Below are positions 26,822 to 36,566 of a stretch of DNA of 64,000 bases, one piece after another. The notes beneath the pieces are model-generated. The model made no database searches. It saw only the letters and a program-made list of their open reading frames with translations, and was not told where the DNA came from. The stretch covers positions 60,684-124,683 of the forward strand of contig CAYQQR010000002.1 of the NCBI GenBank assembly GCA_964420035.1. The letters run 5' to 3'. Source of the stretch: CAYQQR01 sp964420035 (GTDB lineage: Bacteria > Bacteroidota > Bacteroidia > Bacteroidales > SM23-62). A program made the translations under genes and the position numbers. How positions within the stretch are numbered: the stretch's first letter is position 1; each line of letters begins with the position of its first letter.

Positions 26822-26855
26822 AACCTAAAGGTCGCGTGATCTTTAGGTTTGTTTT
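26822..26855 (+). terminator. Intrinsic terminator after HU and the small basic protein
   Basis: A perfect 9-base stem AACCTAAAG / CTTTAGGTT (26822-26830 with 26841-26849) and a 10-base loop, followed by TGTTTTATT. It lies 30 bases after the small basic gene and 36 bases before the rng start. Confidence 0.75.
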
Positions 26856-26891
26856 ATTCGTGTACAAGGTGGGTCTAAGACATATTGAATT

Positions 26892-28454
26892 GTGGCTAAA
26901 GATATTTCGAATGATTTGATCATTGATGCCGGTCCATCCGAAATATCCATCGCCCTTCTTGAAAATAAGCAGCTTGTTGAGCTTAACAAGGAAAAAACCA
27001 ACTTTCAATTTAATGTTGGGGACATCTACCTGGCAAAGGTCAAAAAAATCATGCCCGGTCTCAATGCTGCTTTCATTGATATAGGTTATGAGAAAGATGC
27101 TTTTTTGCATTACCTGGACCTCGGTCCGCAGTTTAGTTCTCTGAAAAAATACCTGAGCCTTGCGCTTTCCAGGAAAGGCAAACCGATATCAATACAGAAG
27201 TTCAGAAGGGAAAAGGATATAGACAAAGGCGGAAAGATTGCAGATGTATTGCAAACGGGCCAGACCATCATTGTACAGATCGTAAAAGAACCCATCTCAA
27301 CCAAGGGACCCCGGTTGAGTTCCGAGATCTCCATTGCAGGCAGAAACCTGGTACTGATACCATTCTCGGATAAAGTTTCCGTCTCCAGTAAAATTGAATC
27401 TGCAGAAGAACGGAACCGGCTTAAAAGACTTATCCTCTCTATTAAACCCAGGAACTACGGAGTAATCGTCAGAACCGTTGCTGAATCCAGGAAAGTTGCC
27501 GTGCTGGATGCCGAACTGAAAGCATTGGTGAAAAAATGGGAATCGGCTTTCTATAATATCAATACTTCCAAGCCTCCCCAGCTATTGGTCTCCGAACTGG
27601 ATCGGGTATCGGCCATCCTCCGGGATCATCTGAATGTATCCTTCAACAGCATTGTGGTGAATGAAGCAAGCATTCACCAGGAACTGAGGGATTATATACG
27701 TACCATTGCACCGGAAAAGGAGAAGATCGTTAAGCTTTATAAATCCCGGGAGCCTATATTTGAAAAATTCGGGATCCAAAAACAGATCAAGAGTTCCTTT
27801 GGTCGTACCGTATCCTTCAAGAATGGCGCCTATCTTATCATCGAACATACGGAAGCACTGCATGTCATCGATGTAAACAGCGGTAACCGGGCCAAAAGCG
27901 TAAGCAACCAGGAAACCAATGCCATCGAAGTGAACATGGCAGCGGCCGAAGAAATTGCCAGGCAACTGCGGTTAAGGGATATGGGGGGTATCATTGTCGT
28001 TGATTTCATCGATATGCACACCAACGAGCATAAGCACAAGGTGTATGAACGACTAAAACAGGAGATGTCAAAGGATAAGACCAAACATAATATTCTCCCC
28101 CTCAGTAAGTTCGGTCTTATGCAAATTACCCGTCAAAGAGTGCGGCCGGAAATGTCCATACAGGTGAACGAAACCTGTCCCACCTGCAAAGGCACAGGAG
28201 AGATCGGTCCGCCGGTCAACCTGCCCCAGGAGATGGAACAGAAACTCACGGAAGTGATCGCTGAACTGGGCCTCAAATGGGTCAAGTTGCGCGTGCATCC
28301 TTTCGTGGAAGCTTATGTAACCCGGGGGTTTCGAACTATCCGCAAGAAGTGGCAGAAAAAACTCGGCTGCAAGATCATGGTGGAGGGAATGGATGCATAC
28401 ACCCTCACCGAGTTCCACCTTTTCGACAAGGAAGATGAAGAGATCCCTCTTTAA
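26892..28454 (+). CDS. rng: Ribonuclease G (RNase E/G family)
   Basis: 520 residues; an endoribonuclease for rRNA maturation and mRNA decay. It starts with GTG at 26892 (MAKDISNDLIIDAG). An S1 RNA-binding domain covers about residues 35-130 (VGDIYLAKVKKIMPGLNAAF). The catalytic aspartates are in HVIDVNSGNRAKS and GGIIVVDFIDMHTNEHKHK, and the zinc-link is CPTCKGTGE. There is no long C-terminal scaffold, so it is RNase G-like rather than RNase E-like. The order HU, small protein, rng is common in the phylum. Confidence 0.95.
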   Translation: MAKDISNDLIIDAGPSEISIALLENKQLVELNKEKTNFQFNVGDIYLAKVKKIMPGLNAAFIDIGYEKDAFLHYLDLGPQFSSLKKYLSLALSRKGKPISIQKFRREKDIDKGGKIADVLQTGQTIIVQIVKEPISTKGPRLSSEISIAGRNLVLIPFSDKVSVSSKIESAEERNRLKRLILSIKPRNYGVIVRTVAESRKVAVLDAELKALVKKWESAFYNINTSKPPQLLVSELDRVSAILRDHLNVSFNSIVVNEASIHQELRDYIRTIAPEKEKIVKLYKSREPIFEKFGIQKQIKSSFGRTVSFKNGAYLIIEHTEALHVIDVNSGNRAKSVSNQETNAIEVNMAAAEEIARQLRLRDMGGIIVVDFIDMHTNEHKHKVYERLKQEMSKDKTKHNILPLSKFGLMQITRQRVRPEMSIQVNETCPTCKGTGEIGPPVNLPQEMEQKLTEVIAELGLKWVKLRVHPFVEAYVTRGFRTIRKKWQKKLGCKIMVEGMDAYTLTEFHLFDKEDEEIPL

Positions 28455-28498
28455 CCACATATTAACATATCTATTTATTTAAAATTGTTATAACTGTT

Positions 28499-28506
28499 TA
28501 CCTTTG
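28499..28506 (+). promoter_or_regulatory. Bacteroidetes -7 box for dsbD
   Basis: TACCTTTG matches TAnnTTTG exactly and ends 31 bases before the dsbD ATG, within an AT-rich gap after rng. No -33 TTG at the usual spacing. Confidence 0.5.
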
Positions 28507-28537
28507 TGATCAGTATTAATCAAAGCAATGAACAGAT

Positions 28538-30607
28538 ATGCATAGTTATAAAAGGACGGCTGTTTTTCTGTTATTGATATTTACGGCTTCCCTGCCCCGG
28601 GCCCAGATTCTGAACCCGGTGTCCTGGACGGTAGAAACCGAAAAACTTTCGAACAAGGAATACAATCTCATTTTCAGGGCGAACATTGAAGAGCCCTGGC
28701 ACCTGTACGCCATGGATATACCGGGTGGGGGCCCCATTCCTACCAGTTTCAGTTTCGAGCCATCACCCGATTATGAAGTGGTCGGTTCTGTGCAAACCCT
28801 GACGGAAGCAGAAGTCAAATATGATCCCGGCTTTGATATGGAACTGGGATTGATCAGCGGTGAGGCTGTATTCGGTCAAAAGATAGCACTGAAAGCAGAT
28901 GGAGCCAGGGTGCGTGCTACCGTAGAGTTCATGAGCTGTGACGATGAGCGTTGCCTCCCGCCACGGCAGGAAGAACTGATCATCAGCCTCGGAGACAGGG
29001 CCGGAGAGCCTGCAGGCGATACCGGCAAAGAGGGTGCTGCAATGGATGCTCCCGGGGCAGAAGGGGGTAGCGGGATCTTTGCCAAAGAAAAAGAATCGTC
29101 AGAAACGCGGGAAGCGGAAACAATTTCCACCTCCGGTGCCGGATCCCAAAACGCCTCTTCCATGTGGGTGTTTTTCCTCTTTGCTTTCCTGGGCGGTCTG
29201 GCCGGGATCCTCACACCCTGCGTGTTTCCCATGATTCCCATGACGGTAAGCTTTTTCATGCGGGGCAGCGAAAACCGGACCCGGGCCATCCTGAAAGGTA
29301 TGGTTTTCGGACTTTCCGTAATTCTCATATATACCGCCATAGGGGTTGTGGTTTCTCTTACGGGTAGCGGTGCCAACTTTGCCCTGACTATAAGTACACA
29401 CTGGATCCCCAATATCATATTCTTTATCCTGTTCATGATCTTTGCCATATCCTTCCTGGGCATGTTCGAGCTGGTGCTCCCTTCTTCCTGGGTGAACAGG
29501 GCAGACAGGCATGCCGATAAAGGAGGCATTGCCGGCTCTTTCTTCATGGCCCTTACCCTGGTGCTGGTATCTTTTTCCTGCACCGGTCCGATCGTTGGTG
29601 CCATACTGGTTGAGTCGGCGGGTGGACTGGCCATCAAGCCCACCCTGGGGATGTTCGGTTTTTCCCTGGCCTTTGCTCTGCCCTTTACCCTCTTGTCCAT
29701 CTTCCCCTCCTGGCTGAAATCCCTGCCCAAATCAGGCGGCTGGCTGAATTCAGTGAAGGTGGTGCTCGGACTTTTTGTGCTGGCTTTCGGATTCAAGTTC
29801 CTCAGTAACATCGACCAGGCCTATCATCTGAACCTGATGAGCCGCGAAGTATACCTGGGTATCTGGATTATCATTGCCGTGATCCTGGGCTTTTACCTGC
29901 TGGGTAAGATCAAATTTGCCCACGACAGCGATCTGCCCTATGTGAGTGTTCCCCGGCTTCTTCTGGCCCTTGCCAGTTTCGTGTTTGCCCTATACCTTTT
30001 CACCGGTCTTTTCGGTGCACCCTTGCGCGGTGTTTCCGGCCTGATACCGCCCAGGACCTCCCAGGCATTTGACCTGACTGAAGCCCCCGGCAGCTGGTCC
30101 CCGGCAGATGAAGACGGGAGTGCCACTTTCTGCGGGGATGCCAAGTATTCGGAATTTCTTGAGCTGCCTTACGGCCTTGAGGGTTATTTCGATCATGAAG
30201 AAGGAATGGCCTGTGCCCGCGAGCTGAATAAGCCGGTGTTTCTTGATTTCAAGGGACATACCTGTGCCAACTGCAAGCTGGTGGAAGCGAAAGTCTGGTC
30301 GGATCCGGCGGTTCAGAAACGGCTGCGGGAGGATTTCGTGATCATTGCTTTGTATACCGACGACAAGACCCGCCTGCCGGAATCGGAACGGGTCACTTCC
30401 TCATTCGACGGCAAGGTCAAGAAAACCATGGGTCAGAAGAACCTGGATTTGGAGATCAGCATGTTCAATACCAACACCCAGCCCCTTTATGTGGTAGTGG
30501 ATCATGATGGGAATACCCTGTCGGGTCCCGCAGGGACGGTTCTTGATGTGCAGGAGTACATTGAGTTCCTGGACCGGGGTAAAGAAAATTTCCGGAAAGG
30601 AAAATAA
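28538..30607 (+). CDS. dsbD: Thiol:disulfide interchange protein DsbD
   Basis: 689 residues, in the full-length DsbD range. It passes electrons from cytoplasmic thioredoxin to periplasmic thiol proteins. After a signal peptide, the N-terminal DsbD domain carries the Cys pair MSCDDERCLPP. A low-complexity linker (about residues 155-205) leads to eight membrane segments with the two redox cysteines in LTPCVFPMIPMTVSFF and VSFSCTGPIVGAILVE. The C-terminal thioredoxin-like domain has the CxxC motif GHTCANCKLVEAKVW. All six redox cysteines are present, so it should be functional. Confidence 0.93.
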   Translation: MHSYKRTAVFLLLIFTASLPRAQILNPVSWTVETEKLSNKEYNLIFRANIEEPWHLYAMDIPGGGPIPTSFSFEPSPDYEVVGSVQTLTEAEVKYDPGFDMELGLISGEAVFGQKIALKADGARVRATVEFMSCDDERCLPPRQEELIISLGDRAGEPAGDTGKEGAAMDAPGAEGGSGIFAKEKESSETREAETISTSGAGSQNASSMWVFFLFAFLGGLAGILTPCVFPMIPMTVSFFMRGSENRTRAILKGMVFGLSVILIYTAIGVVVSLTGSGANFALTISTHWIPNIIFFILFMIFAISFLGMFELVLPSSWVNRADRHADKGGIAGSFFMALTLVLVSFSCTGPIVGAILVESAGGLAIKPTLGMFGFSLAFALPFTLLSIFPSWLKSLPKSGGWLNSVKVVLGLFVLAFGFKFLSNIDQAYHLNLMSREVYLGIWIIIAVILGFYLLGKIKFAHDSDLPYVSVPRLLLALASFVFALYLFTGLFGAPLRGVSGLIPPRTSQAFDLTEAPGSWSPADEDGSATFCGDAKYSEFLELPYGLEGYFDHEEGMACARELNKPVFLDFKGHTCANCKLVEAKVWSDPAVQKRLREDFVIIALYTDDKTRLPESERVTSSFDGKVKKTMGQKNLDLEISMFNTNTQPLYVVVDHDGNTLSGPAGTVLDVQEYIEFLDRGKENFRKGK

Positions 30608-30616
30608 ATATTAAGT

Positions 30617-30642
30617 AAATTCTAAATTCGGATTTAGAATTT
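30617..30642. terminator. Hairpin between convergent dsbD and GIN-domain gene
   Basis: An 11-base perfect AT-rich stem (AAATTCTAAAT with ATTTAGAATTT) and a TCGG loop sit between the two convergent stop codons. It could end transcripts from both sides, although there is no long T run. Confidence 0.5.
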
Positions 30643-30647
30643 CGGAT

Positions 30648-31373
30648 TTATTTACTGAAGATAATATCCCCGGTGCCCCGGATGCTGGAACGGATGATCG
30701 GGTTTCCTTTCAGGTAGATAAATCCGCTGCCGTCAATGACGGCGTCAAGATAGTCTATGACAGTACAATTGATGTTACCGGGTCCTGTGATCTCGGCATA
30801 GCACTCGTAGACAGGTAAGCGGAAGGCGCGAATGTCCCCTGAGCCATCTACTACAAATGTTGCCTCATCAGCCAGGCCTTCGATTTCAATAATGCCCGAA
30901 GCATAATTATAGGCGCGGATATCAAGTACATCTGCATTTATGAAAATAATGTCCCCTGAGCCCTTAAGTTTGAGTCTGAGATAATCAGCGTACCAATCAT
31001 AACAGATAATGATACCCGGGCCATCCAATTCAGCTTCTCTGAGCACATCCGTATATACAGTCACCCGGATTCCTGAACGGGAACGCAGGCATCTGTCGGT
31101 ATTGGGCTCTATGATGAGGTTTTTGCCCACCACACGGGTATCGATGTAGGCCAAAAGGTTCTCGTCGGCACTGATCTCTACCTCTTGTATCGTGTCGTAT
31201 ATGATCTCAACTTCAAAATCACCGATGACCACCAGGCCATGGAAAGGGTTGACGGATCTTTCTTCGGAGATGATGATATCATTACCTTCAATGCATCTGA
31301 GCCTTTTACAGGAAGAGTGCATGACTGCAGCAGCCGACAGGATCAGGGAAAGGATGATTAATTTATTTTTCAT
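30648..31373 (-). CDS. GIN-domain (DUF2807) lipoprotein
   Basis: 241 residues. A lipoprotein-like signal peptide ends at AVMHSSCKRL, followed by a right-handed beta-helix-like domain of the putative auto-transporter/adhesin head GIN type (FHGLVVIGDFEVEIIYD, then repeated strands with DG/GSGDI turns: LKGSGDIIFIN, VVDGSGDIRAF, RGTGDIIFSK). These proteins are very common in Bacteroidetes and have no assigned activity. Probable envelope location. Confidence 0.8.
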   Translation of the reverse strand: MKNKLIILSLILSAAAVMHSSCKRLRCIEGNDIIISEERSVNPFHGLVVIGDFEVEIIYDTIQEVEISADENLLAYIDTRVVGKNLIIEPNTDRCLRSRSGIRVTVYTDVLREAELDGPGIIICYDWYADYLRLKLKGSGDIIFINADVLDIRAYNYASGIIEIEGLADEATFVVDGSGDIRAFRLPVYECYAEITGPGNINCTVIDYLDAVIDGSGFIYLKGNPIIRSSIRGTGDIIFSK

Positions 31374-31411
31374 CGTAAAGAATATATATTAGAAGATTTG
31401 TCTCTGTAAAT

Positions 31412-33019
31412 TTAAATATTTTTAGATCGTATTACTGCTTTTACCAGGGCATAGAGAAATACAAGCAAGCCGAAGAAATAAGCCACCCGGGCGATATAGT
31501 CGCCATGAAGCGTGTAATAACTTTTCCCCGGGTTGGCCCTTATGGTATCTCGGATGACGCCTTTTTCCCAGTAGGGGAGGGATTGAAGGACCTCGCCCTT
31601 TTGGTTGATGAAGGAAGAGATCCCGGTGTTGGCCGACCGTGCAATGCTTTTCCGGGTTTCTATGGCCCTTAGCCGGGAATAGGCATGATGCTGGCGGTGA
31701 CCGGGGGTGTCGCCCCACCAGCCGTCGTTGGTGATCACAAAGATCATGTCGGCGCCGGCCTTAATATATTCGGTCACGAACGCACCAAAAACCGATTCAT
31801 AGCAGATCACCGTACCTATACCCAGGCTATCCCGGGGAGAATACAGGCAGGAGCGGAATTCCTGGGTTCCATGGCTACGGAAAGTACCTCCCAGTCTTAA
31901 GGTGAGGTTCCTCAAAAAGCCGAACAATTCAGGGTAGGGCATTTTTTCGACGCCCACTACCAGTTTCGATTTCTTATAAAGCTGGATGATACCGGTACTG
32001 TCGAGCTGCATGGCGGTGTTAAAGCTGTCATAAAACTCGTTGGTCCCCGGAAGAGGTGTGCTTGTGGGTGTCCGTTCAAATTCACTGGAATAGCGCTTAT
32101 AGGTCGTGGCCCCTACCACGAATTTGGCTTTGGGATAGGCTTCCAGGAAGGTATAAAACATTTGGATCACCTCGTTTTCCGGAATCCGGTCTTCCCATAC
32201 ATTATTATTGATAAAGGTTTCCGGTGCTACAAAATAATCCACGTCCTGGTCGGCCAGGGAATCAGCGAGTTCAAGGAGGATGCCGGTTTGTTTTTTTGCT
32301 GACATCCCGGTAAACTTTTCACTGTAGGGATCGATGTTGGGCTGGAGCACCACAATGTCATAGGCTTTGCCTTTTTCTTCGTAATTATTGAACATGAAAA
32401 AGGAAAGCACCATAGGTCCGGCCAGTGCCAGCAAGATGAATGAACCGTAAATGCTTTTTGCTTTCAGGGTGGCTCCATGGAACCTCAGTATAAAGTCGTA
32501 CAACATTATATTCACCAGCAGAACCCAGAGGGTGCCGCCCAGGGTTCCCGTGTAGGAATACCATTGTACCAGCCGGATATCGTATGCAAATCCGTTCCCC
32601 AGGTTAAGCCAGGGCCATGAGATCTCGGCATTCAGGTAGAAGTGTTCAAAGATGAGCCAGTAGAAGATCAATGCCAGGTATCCGGCTCCCCTTCCGGCTT
32701 TTCTCCTGGTAAAATGAAAAAGCCAGAAAAAGAAACTCATCAAAATGCTGTTAACGATCACCGCTGCAAAGAGACCGACGGGTGAAGCGTTCCATATCCA
32801 CCAGGTAGTCAGGAAATTCCAGCTTGCAAAACTGATCAGGGCATAGGGGACGATCCTGCGCGGTCCGTTGTTCTGCCGGCCGGCCCAGATCCTGTCCTCG
32901 ACATGCAAGAGCGGAATCCAGGCTATGAATAAGAAAAAGCCCGATCCCCACCGGTACCAGGGCGGACTGAGCAGAATGCCCGTGATCAGGGCCAATATGA
33001 TGGCATGGGTCCTTTTCAT
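31412..33019 (-). CDS. lnt: Apolipoprotein N-acyltransferase
   Basis: About 535 residues. It adds the third acyl chain to lipoproteins in the inner membrane. Around six to eight hydrophobic segments precede a nitrilase-fold domain with the catalytic Glu in FVAPETFINNN, Lys in LYKKSKLVVGVEKMPY and Cys in GTVICYESVFG. The start is ATG 33019, which overlaps the stop of the upstream transporter gene in an ATGA; the frame runs on to 33061 inside that gene. Several lipoprotein substrates (GldD, the GIN protein) are encoded in this window. Confidence 0.92.
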   Translation of the reverse strand: MKRTHAIILALITGILLSPPWYRWGSGFFLFIAWIPLLHVEDRIWAGRQNNGPRRIVPYALISFASWNFLTTWWIWNASPVGLFAAVIVNSILMSFFFWLFHFTRRKAGRGAGYLALIFYWLIFEHFYLNAEISWPWLNLGNGFAYDIRLVQWYSYTGTLGGTLWVLLVNIMLYDFILRFHGATLKAKSIYGSFILLALAGPMVLSFFMFNNYEEKGKAYDIVVLQPNIDPYSEKFTGMSAKKQTGILLELADSLADQDVDYFVAPETFINNNVWEDRIPENEVIQMFYTFLEAYPKAKFVVGATTYKRYSSEFERTPTSTPLPGTNEFYDSFNTAMQLDSTGIIQLYKKSKLVVGVEKMPYPELFGFLRNLTLRLGGTFRSHGTQEFRSCLYSPRDSLGIGTVICYESVFGAFVTEYIKAGADMIFVITNDGWWGDTPGHRQHHAYSRLRAIETRKSIARSANTGISSFINQKGEVLQSLPYWEKGVIRDTIRANPGKSYYTLHGDYIARVAYFFGLLVFLYALVKAVIRSKNI

Positions 33020-33879
33020 CGGTTTACCAAATATACGCCAAAGAATATGAGTGCGATCCAAAGCAGCTGGATAAGCTTCAATTGTTCCCCGTCAAAGATT
33101 CCCCACATGATGGCGAAGAGGGGGATGACATATGTAACGGAAGAGGCAAATAGCGTTGTGGTGTATTTGATCAGGTTATTGAAAATGATGACGGCCAGCA
33201 CCGAGCCGAAGAGGGCCAGGATGCTTACGTACAAAAAGTTCTCCAGGGCATGGGAATCCGAAGGCACCGAGCTGAAATCGCTGAAAAGCAAAATCAATCC
33301 CGCAACCGGTCCTGCAAGGAAAAGTGCCAGGGAAGTGATCTCGACCCCGGTCATGTGGCTCAGTCTGGCTTTTATTTCGTTGATATTGATACCATAACAT
33401 AAAGTAGCCAGACCCACCAAGGCTCCGTGGGCATTGAATCCCCGGAATACGACGCCGCTCCGTTCCATGATAAGGGCCATAGCACCCACCAGACCCGAAA
33501 AGATTCCCAAAACATTGATCCACCGGGTCTTGCTGTGATAAAGTATCAGACCTACAATGAGCGTGCTCAGGGGGGTCAGGGAGTTCAATGCCCCGGCCAG
33601 GGAAGAATCGATGCGGGTTTGTGCGGTTGTAAAGAGGACTGCAGGAAAGGCGATGCCCACGAAACCGACGATCAGGAGGGAAAAAAGATTATGCCTGTTG
33701 AGCTTTTTCAAATGCCTTATGGAAAGAGGCATGATGAAGAGGTAGGACAGGAAGACCCGGAAACCTGCTACCTGTTGCGGACTGTAGGATTGGAGGCCTT
33801 TCTTCATCAGGATGAAGGAACTTCCCCAGATGAAGGAAAGCAAAAGCAGGCTGGCCCATTGCCAGGTTCGTGCGTTCAT
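33016..33879 (-). CDS. EamA/DMT-family transporter
   Basis: About 287 residues with ten hydrophobic segments in two EamA repeats (LLSFIWGSSFILMKKGL near the N terminus; the second half begins near GFNAHGALVGLATLCYG). Members export metabolites or amino acids; the substrate cannot be told from sequence. Start at the internal ATG 33879 (MNARTWQWAS), directly before the first membrane helix; 33897 is an alternative. Translationally coupled to lnt by an ATGA overlap. Confidence 0.85.
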   Translation of the reverse strand: MNARTWQWASLLLLSFIWGSSFILMKKGLQSYSPQQVAGFRVFLSYLFIMPLSIRHLKKLNRHNLFSLLIVGFVGIAFPAVLFTTAQTRIDSSLAGALNSLTPLSTLIVGLILYHSKTRWINVLGIFSGLVGAMALIMERSGVVFRGFNAHGALVGLATLCYGININEIKARLSHMTGVEITSLALFLAGPVAGLILLFSDFSSVPSDSHALENFLYVSILALFGSVLAVIIFNNLIKYTTTLFASSVTYVIPLFAIMWGIFDGEQLKLIQLLWIALIFFGVYLVNR

Positions 33880-33999
33880 GTCAATAACCCGTCTCATATC
33901 CCGGAAAGAAAAGCCTAAAGATAATAAAAGCCATGCTTCCGGGAAGCTTCATTATCAGTTAATCCGGGTCGGATGGACCCTGTTTATTGTAAAAAATCG

Positions 34000-34007
34000 T
34001 ATTTTTG
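34000..34007 (+). promoter_or_regulatory. Bacteroidetes -7 box for the LysE-family gene
   Basis: TATTTTTG matches TAnnTTTG exactly and ends 41 bases before the chosen ATG at 34049. It lies inside the longer open frame beginning at 33812 and so argues against that start. Confidence 0.5.
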
Positions 34008-34048
34008 GCTTTTCATTCGGAGGAAAGGATGAGAAAAACAATGGCAGG

Positions 34049-34678
34049 ATGGAATTGCAGCTTACGCTTATAAAAGGGATCATCGCCGGTATCCTGATAT
34101 CCATACCCCTCGGTCCGATGGCGGTACTGGTTATTCAGCGAACCCTGAACAAGGGAAGGGTCAGCGGAATGGTCTCGGGACTGGGTATAGCGGTGGCAGA
34201 TACCATCTATGCATGTATTGCTGCAGTCGGGTTGAAGATTATCCTGCGTTTCATCGAGCAGCAACAGGTGTATTTTCAGATACTGGGCAGCCTGCTCATC
34301 CTTGTGGTGGGCATCCGGATTTTTACTGCCAATCCCGTCAGACAGCTCAGGATGCAGCGTTCCGGCAAAAGAAACCTCTTCCAGGATTTCCTTTCCACCG
34401 CATTCATGACCCTGTCCAATCCCTTCACTGTATTTGTCCTGATCGCCCTTTACGCGGGTATGAATGTACACCAGGAGCATTTGTCCGCTTTTGAGCTCAG
34501 CGGATTGATCCTGGCAGTCTTCGGGGGATGCCTTCTTTGGTGGTTCATTATAAGTACCGTTGCCTACAGTTTGAGGAACCGCTTTCGCCTGCGCAGCCTT
34601 TGGTGGATGAACAAGATCACCGGTTCGGTGATCTCCGGTTTCGGCTTTTTTGCACTTATATCCATCTGGATTTTTTAA
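34049..34678 (+). CDS. LysE/RhtB-family translocator
   Basis: 209 residues, the family's normal size, with about six membrane segments. The start MELQLTLIKGIIAGILISIP leads straight into helix 1 with the family-like block PLGPMAVLVIQRTLNKGRVSG. Members export amino acids such as lysine or homoserine lactones; the substrate here is unknown. The frame is open back to 33812, but that extension is hydrophilic, overlaps the divergent EamA gene and precedes a likely promoter. It is followed 48 bases later by the acyltransferase gene. Confidence 0.85.
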   Translation: MELQLTLIKGIIAGILISIPLGPMAVLVIQRTLNKGRVSGMVSGLGIAVADTIYACIAAVGLKIILRFIEQQQVYFQILGSLLILVVGIRIFTANPVRQLRMQRSGKRNLFQDFLSTAFMTLSNPFTVFVLIALYAGMNVHQEHLSAFELSGLILAVFGGCLLWWFIISTVAYSLRNRFRLRSLWWMNKITGSVISGFGFFALISIWIF

Positions 34679-34726
34679 GCTATCTTTAACCGGGAATTTA
34701 CTATTTGATAAGACAGGTATCGAAAG

Positions 34727-36532
34727 ATGAAACTTATTGAAACCGGTGAATTACTGAAGGAAGCGAAAATCCATGGCTGGGCCGGTGAAAGCGCCGCCAA
34801 GGTGCTGATACTTTTGTCCCGGCTGAACCGGATCAACAAGATCTATGCCCGGCATTCCGACCTGGAGGGAAGTGAGTTTATCGATGCCATGCTGTATGGG
34901 CTGGGCATCAATTTTGAAGTACCGGAAAAGGAGCTGGAGCTGATCCCCGGGAAGGGCCCTTTCATTACGGTGTCCAACCATCCTTTCGGAGGCATTGATG
35001 AGCTCCTGCTGCTGAAGCTCATCAGGCAGGTGCGCCCCGATTATAAGCTGGTCCCTGATTTCCTGCTTCAAAAAATCCCCAACGTCCGGGAAAGTCTGAT
35101 ATCACCGGAACCCAGGATATCCGGAAACGCGAAGTTTCCCGGGATCGGTGATATGCGCCGTATCAAGTCGCACCTGGAAGAAGGGAAGGGATTGGGGATC
35201 TTCCCGGCGGGTAAGGTTTCCAGTTTCAATCAGGATGGCGGAGGGATCTCGGACCGTCAGTGGAACTACCAGGTGCTTAAAATGATCAAGAGGGCCCGGG
35301 TCCCCGTAGTGCCCATTTACTTCAGGGGCAGTAATTCCAGGTTGTTTCATATTCTCGGACTCATTCACCCCACATTGCAGACGGTGAAGCTGCCCACCGA
35401 GATGTTCAATAAGAAGAAAAAGACACTCTACATCCGCATCAGCAGCCCCATACCGGTAAGGGAGCAGGATGAATTTACAGATATCTCCAGGTACGGGCGC
35501 TTTCTGCGAACCAAAACCTATGCCCTGGGAACCTCACTGGAAGTAAAGAAGTTCTTCCTCCCCGGTATCGACAGGCCCAGGGATCCTATGCCCGTCATCG
35601 ATGCGGTACCCGTATCGGCCATCCGCTCCGACCTTCAGGAGCTGGATGTGGACCATAAGCTGTTTTCTTACCAGGAATATGATGTTTATTGTGCCCCCTC
35701 CGTCAAATTGCCCAACATCATCAATGAGATCGGCCGTCTGCGGGAAATCACCTTCCGCGAGGTGGGGGAGGGAACCAATAAATCGCTGGATATCGACGAA
35801 TTTGACCTTTATTTTCACCAGCTTTTCATCTGGGACCGGCAGGCCGAAAAGATCGTCGGGGCCTACCGGGTCGGAAAGGGCAAAGAGATCGTGGAGACTT
35901 ACGGGATCAAAGGCTTTTATGTTCATTCCCTTTTCCGGATGAATAAAAAACTGATCCCCGTACTTCGCAAATCCCTGGAGCTGGGGCGGTCCTTTATCAC
36001 CGGGGAATACCAGCGCAAACCCATGCCCCTCTTCCTGCTGTGGAAGGGTATCCTGTATTTCCTGATAAAAAATCCCGAGTACCGTTACCTGATCGGACCC
36101 GTGAGCATCTCCAACCGCTACTCCAATTTCTCCAAGGGGGTGATCATCAATTTCATCAAGGATTATTATTACAACTATGAGATCGCCCGTTACATTAAGC
36201 CCCGTAAGAAGTTCAGGGTTCCGGTAAGCAATCTGGATACCGACATACTATTTGAAAAAAGCTCCGACCTGAACAAGCTGGATAAATTTATCAGGGACAT
36301 CGAACGGACCCATTTTCATATGCCGGTACTGCTGAAGAAATATCTCAGACAAAGCGGCCGGATCATTGGCTTTAATATCGACCCGGCCTTTAACAATGCA
36401 CTGGACGGACTGATGATCCTGGACCTCTTCGACGTACCCATGGAAACCATCTCCACCCTCTCCAAAGAGATTAACGACGAGAGCCTGCTGGAACGGTTTT
36501 CGGTGGAGATTGCGGGAAAATCGAAGTTTTAA
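34727..36532 (+). CDS. Two-domain acyltransferase for aminolipid synthesis (OlsF-like)
   Basis: 601 residues. The N-terminal half is a PlsC/lysophospholipid acyltransferase: the HX4D motif is SNHPFGGIDELL and the substrate loop is GIFPAGKVSSF. The C-terminal half from about residue 320 is a GNAT-type N-acyltransferase of the ornithine/glycine-lipid class (RLREITFREVGEGTNKSLD, FDLYFHQLFIWD, IVGAYRVGKGKEI). This order matches OlsF, a bifunctional enzyme known from Serratia and Flavobacterium that N-acylates and then O-acylates an amino acid. The product would be a phosphorus-free aminolipid (ornithine, glycine or related); which amino acid is unknown. Confidence 0.82.
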   Translation: MKLIETGELLKEAKIHGWAGESAAKVLILLSRLNRINKIYARHSDLEGSEFIDAMLYGLGINFEVPEKELELIPGKGPFITVSNHPFGGIDELLLLKLIRQVRPDYKLVPDFLLQKIPNVRESLISPEPRISGNAKFPGIGDMRRIKSHLEEGKGLGIFPAGKVSSFNQDGGGISDRQWNYQVLKMIKRARVPVVPIYFRGSNSRLFHILGLIHPTLQTVKLPTEMFNKKKKTLYIRISSPIPVREQDEFTDISRYGRFLRTKTYALGTSLEVKKFFLPGIDRPRDPMPVIDAVPVSAIRSDLQELDVDHKLFSYQEYDVYCAPSVKLPNIINEIGRLREITFREVGEGTNKSLDIDEFDLYFHQLFIWDRQAEKIVGAYRVGKGKEIVETYGIKGFYVHSLFRMNKKLIPVLRKSLELGRSFITGEYQRKPMPLFLLWKGILYFLIKNPEYRYLIGPVSISNRYSNFSKGVIINFIKDYYYNYEIARYIKPRKKFRVPVSNLDTDILFEKSSDLNKLDKFIRDIERTHFHMPVLLKKYLRQSGRIIGFNIDPAFNNALDGLMILDLFDVPMETISTLSKEINDESLLERFSVEIAGKSKF

Positions 36533-36566
36533 TAAAATATTGCTACAATTAGTCCTGGCTCCAGAT

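Noticed and set aside
33812..34678. Longer start for the LysE-type gene
   Set aside because: The 79 extra residues are hydrophilic, overlap the divergent transporter gene and contain the likely promoter.
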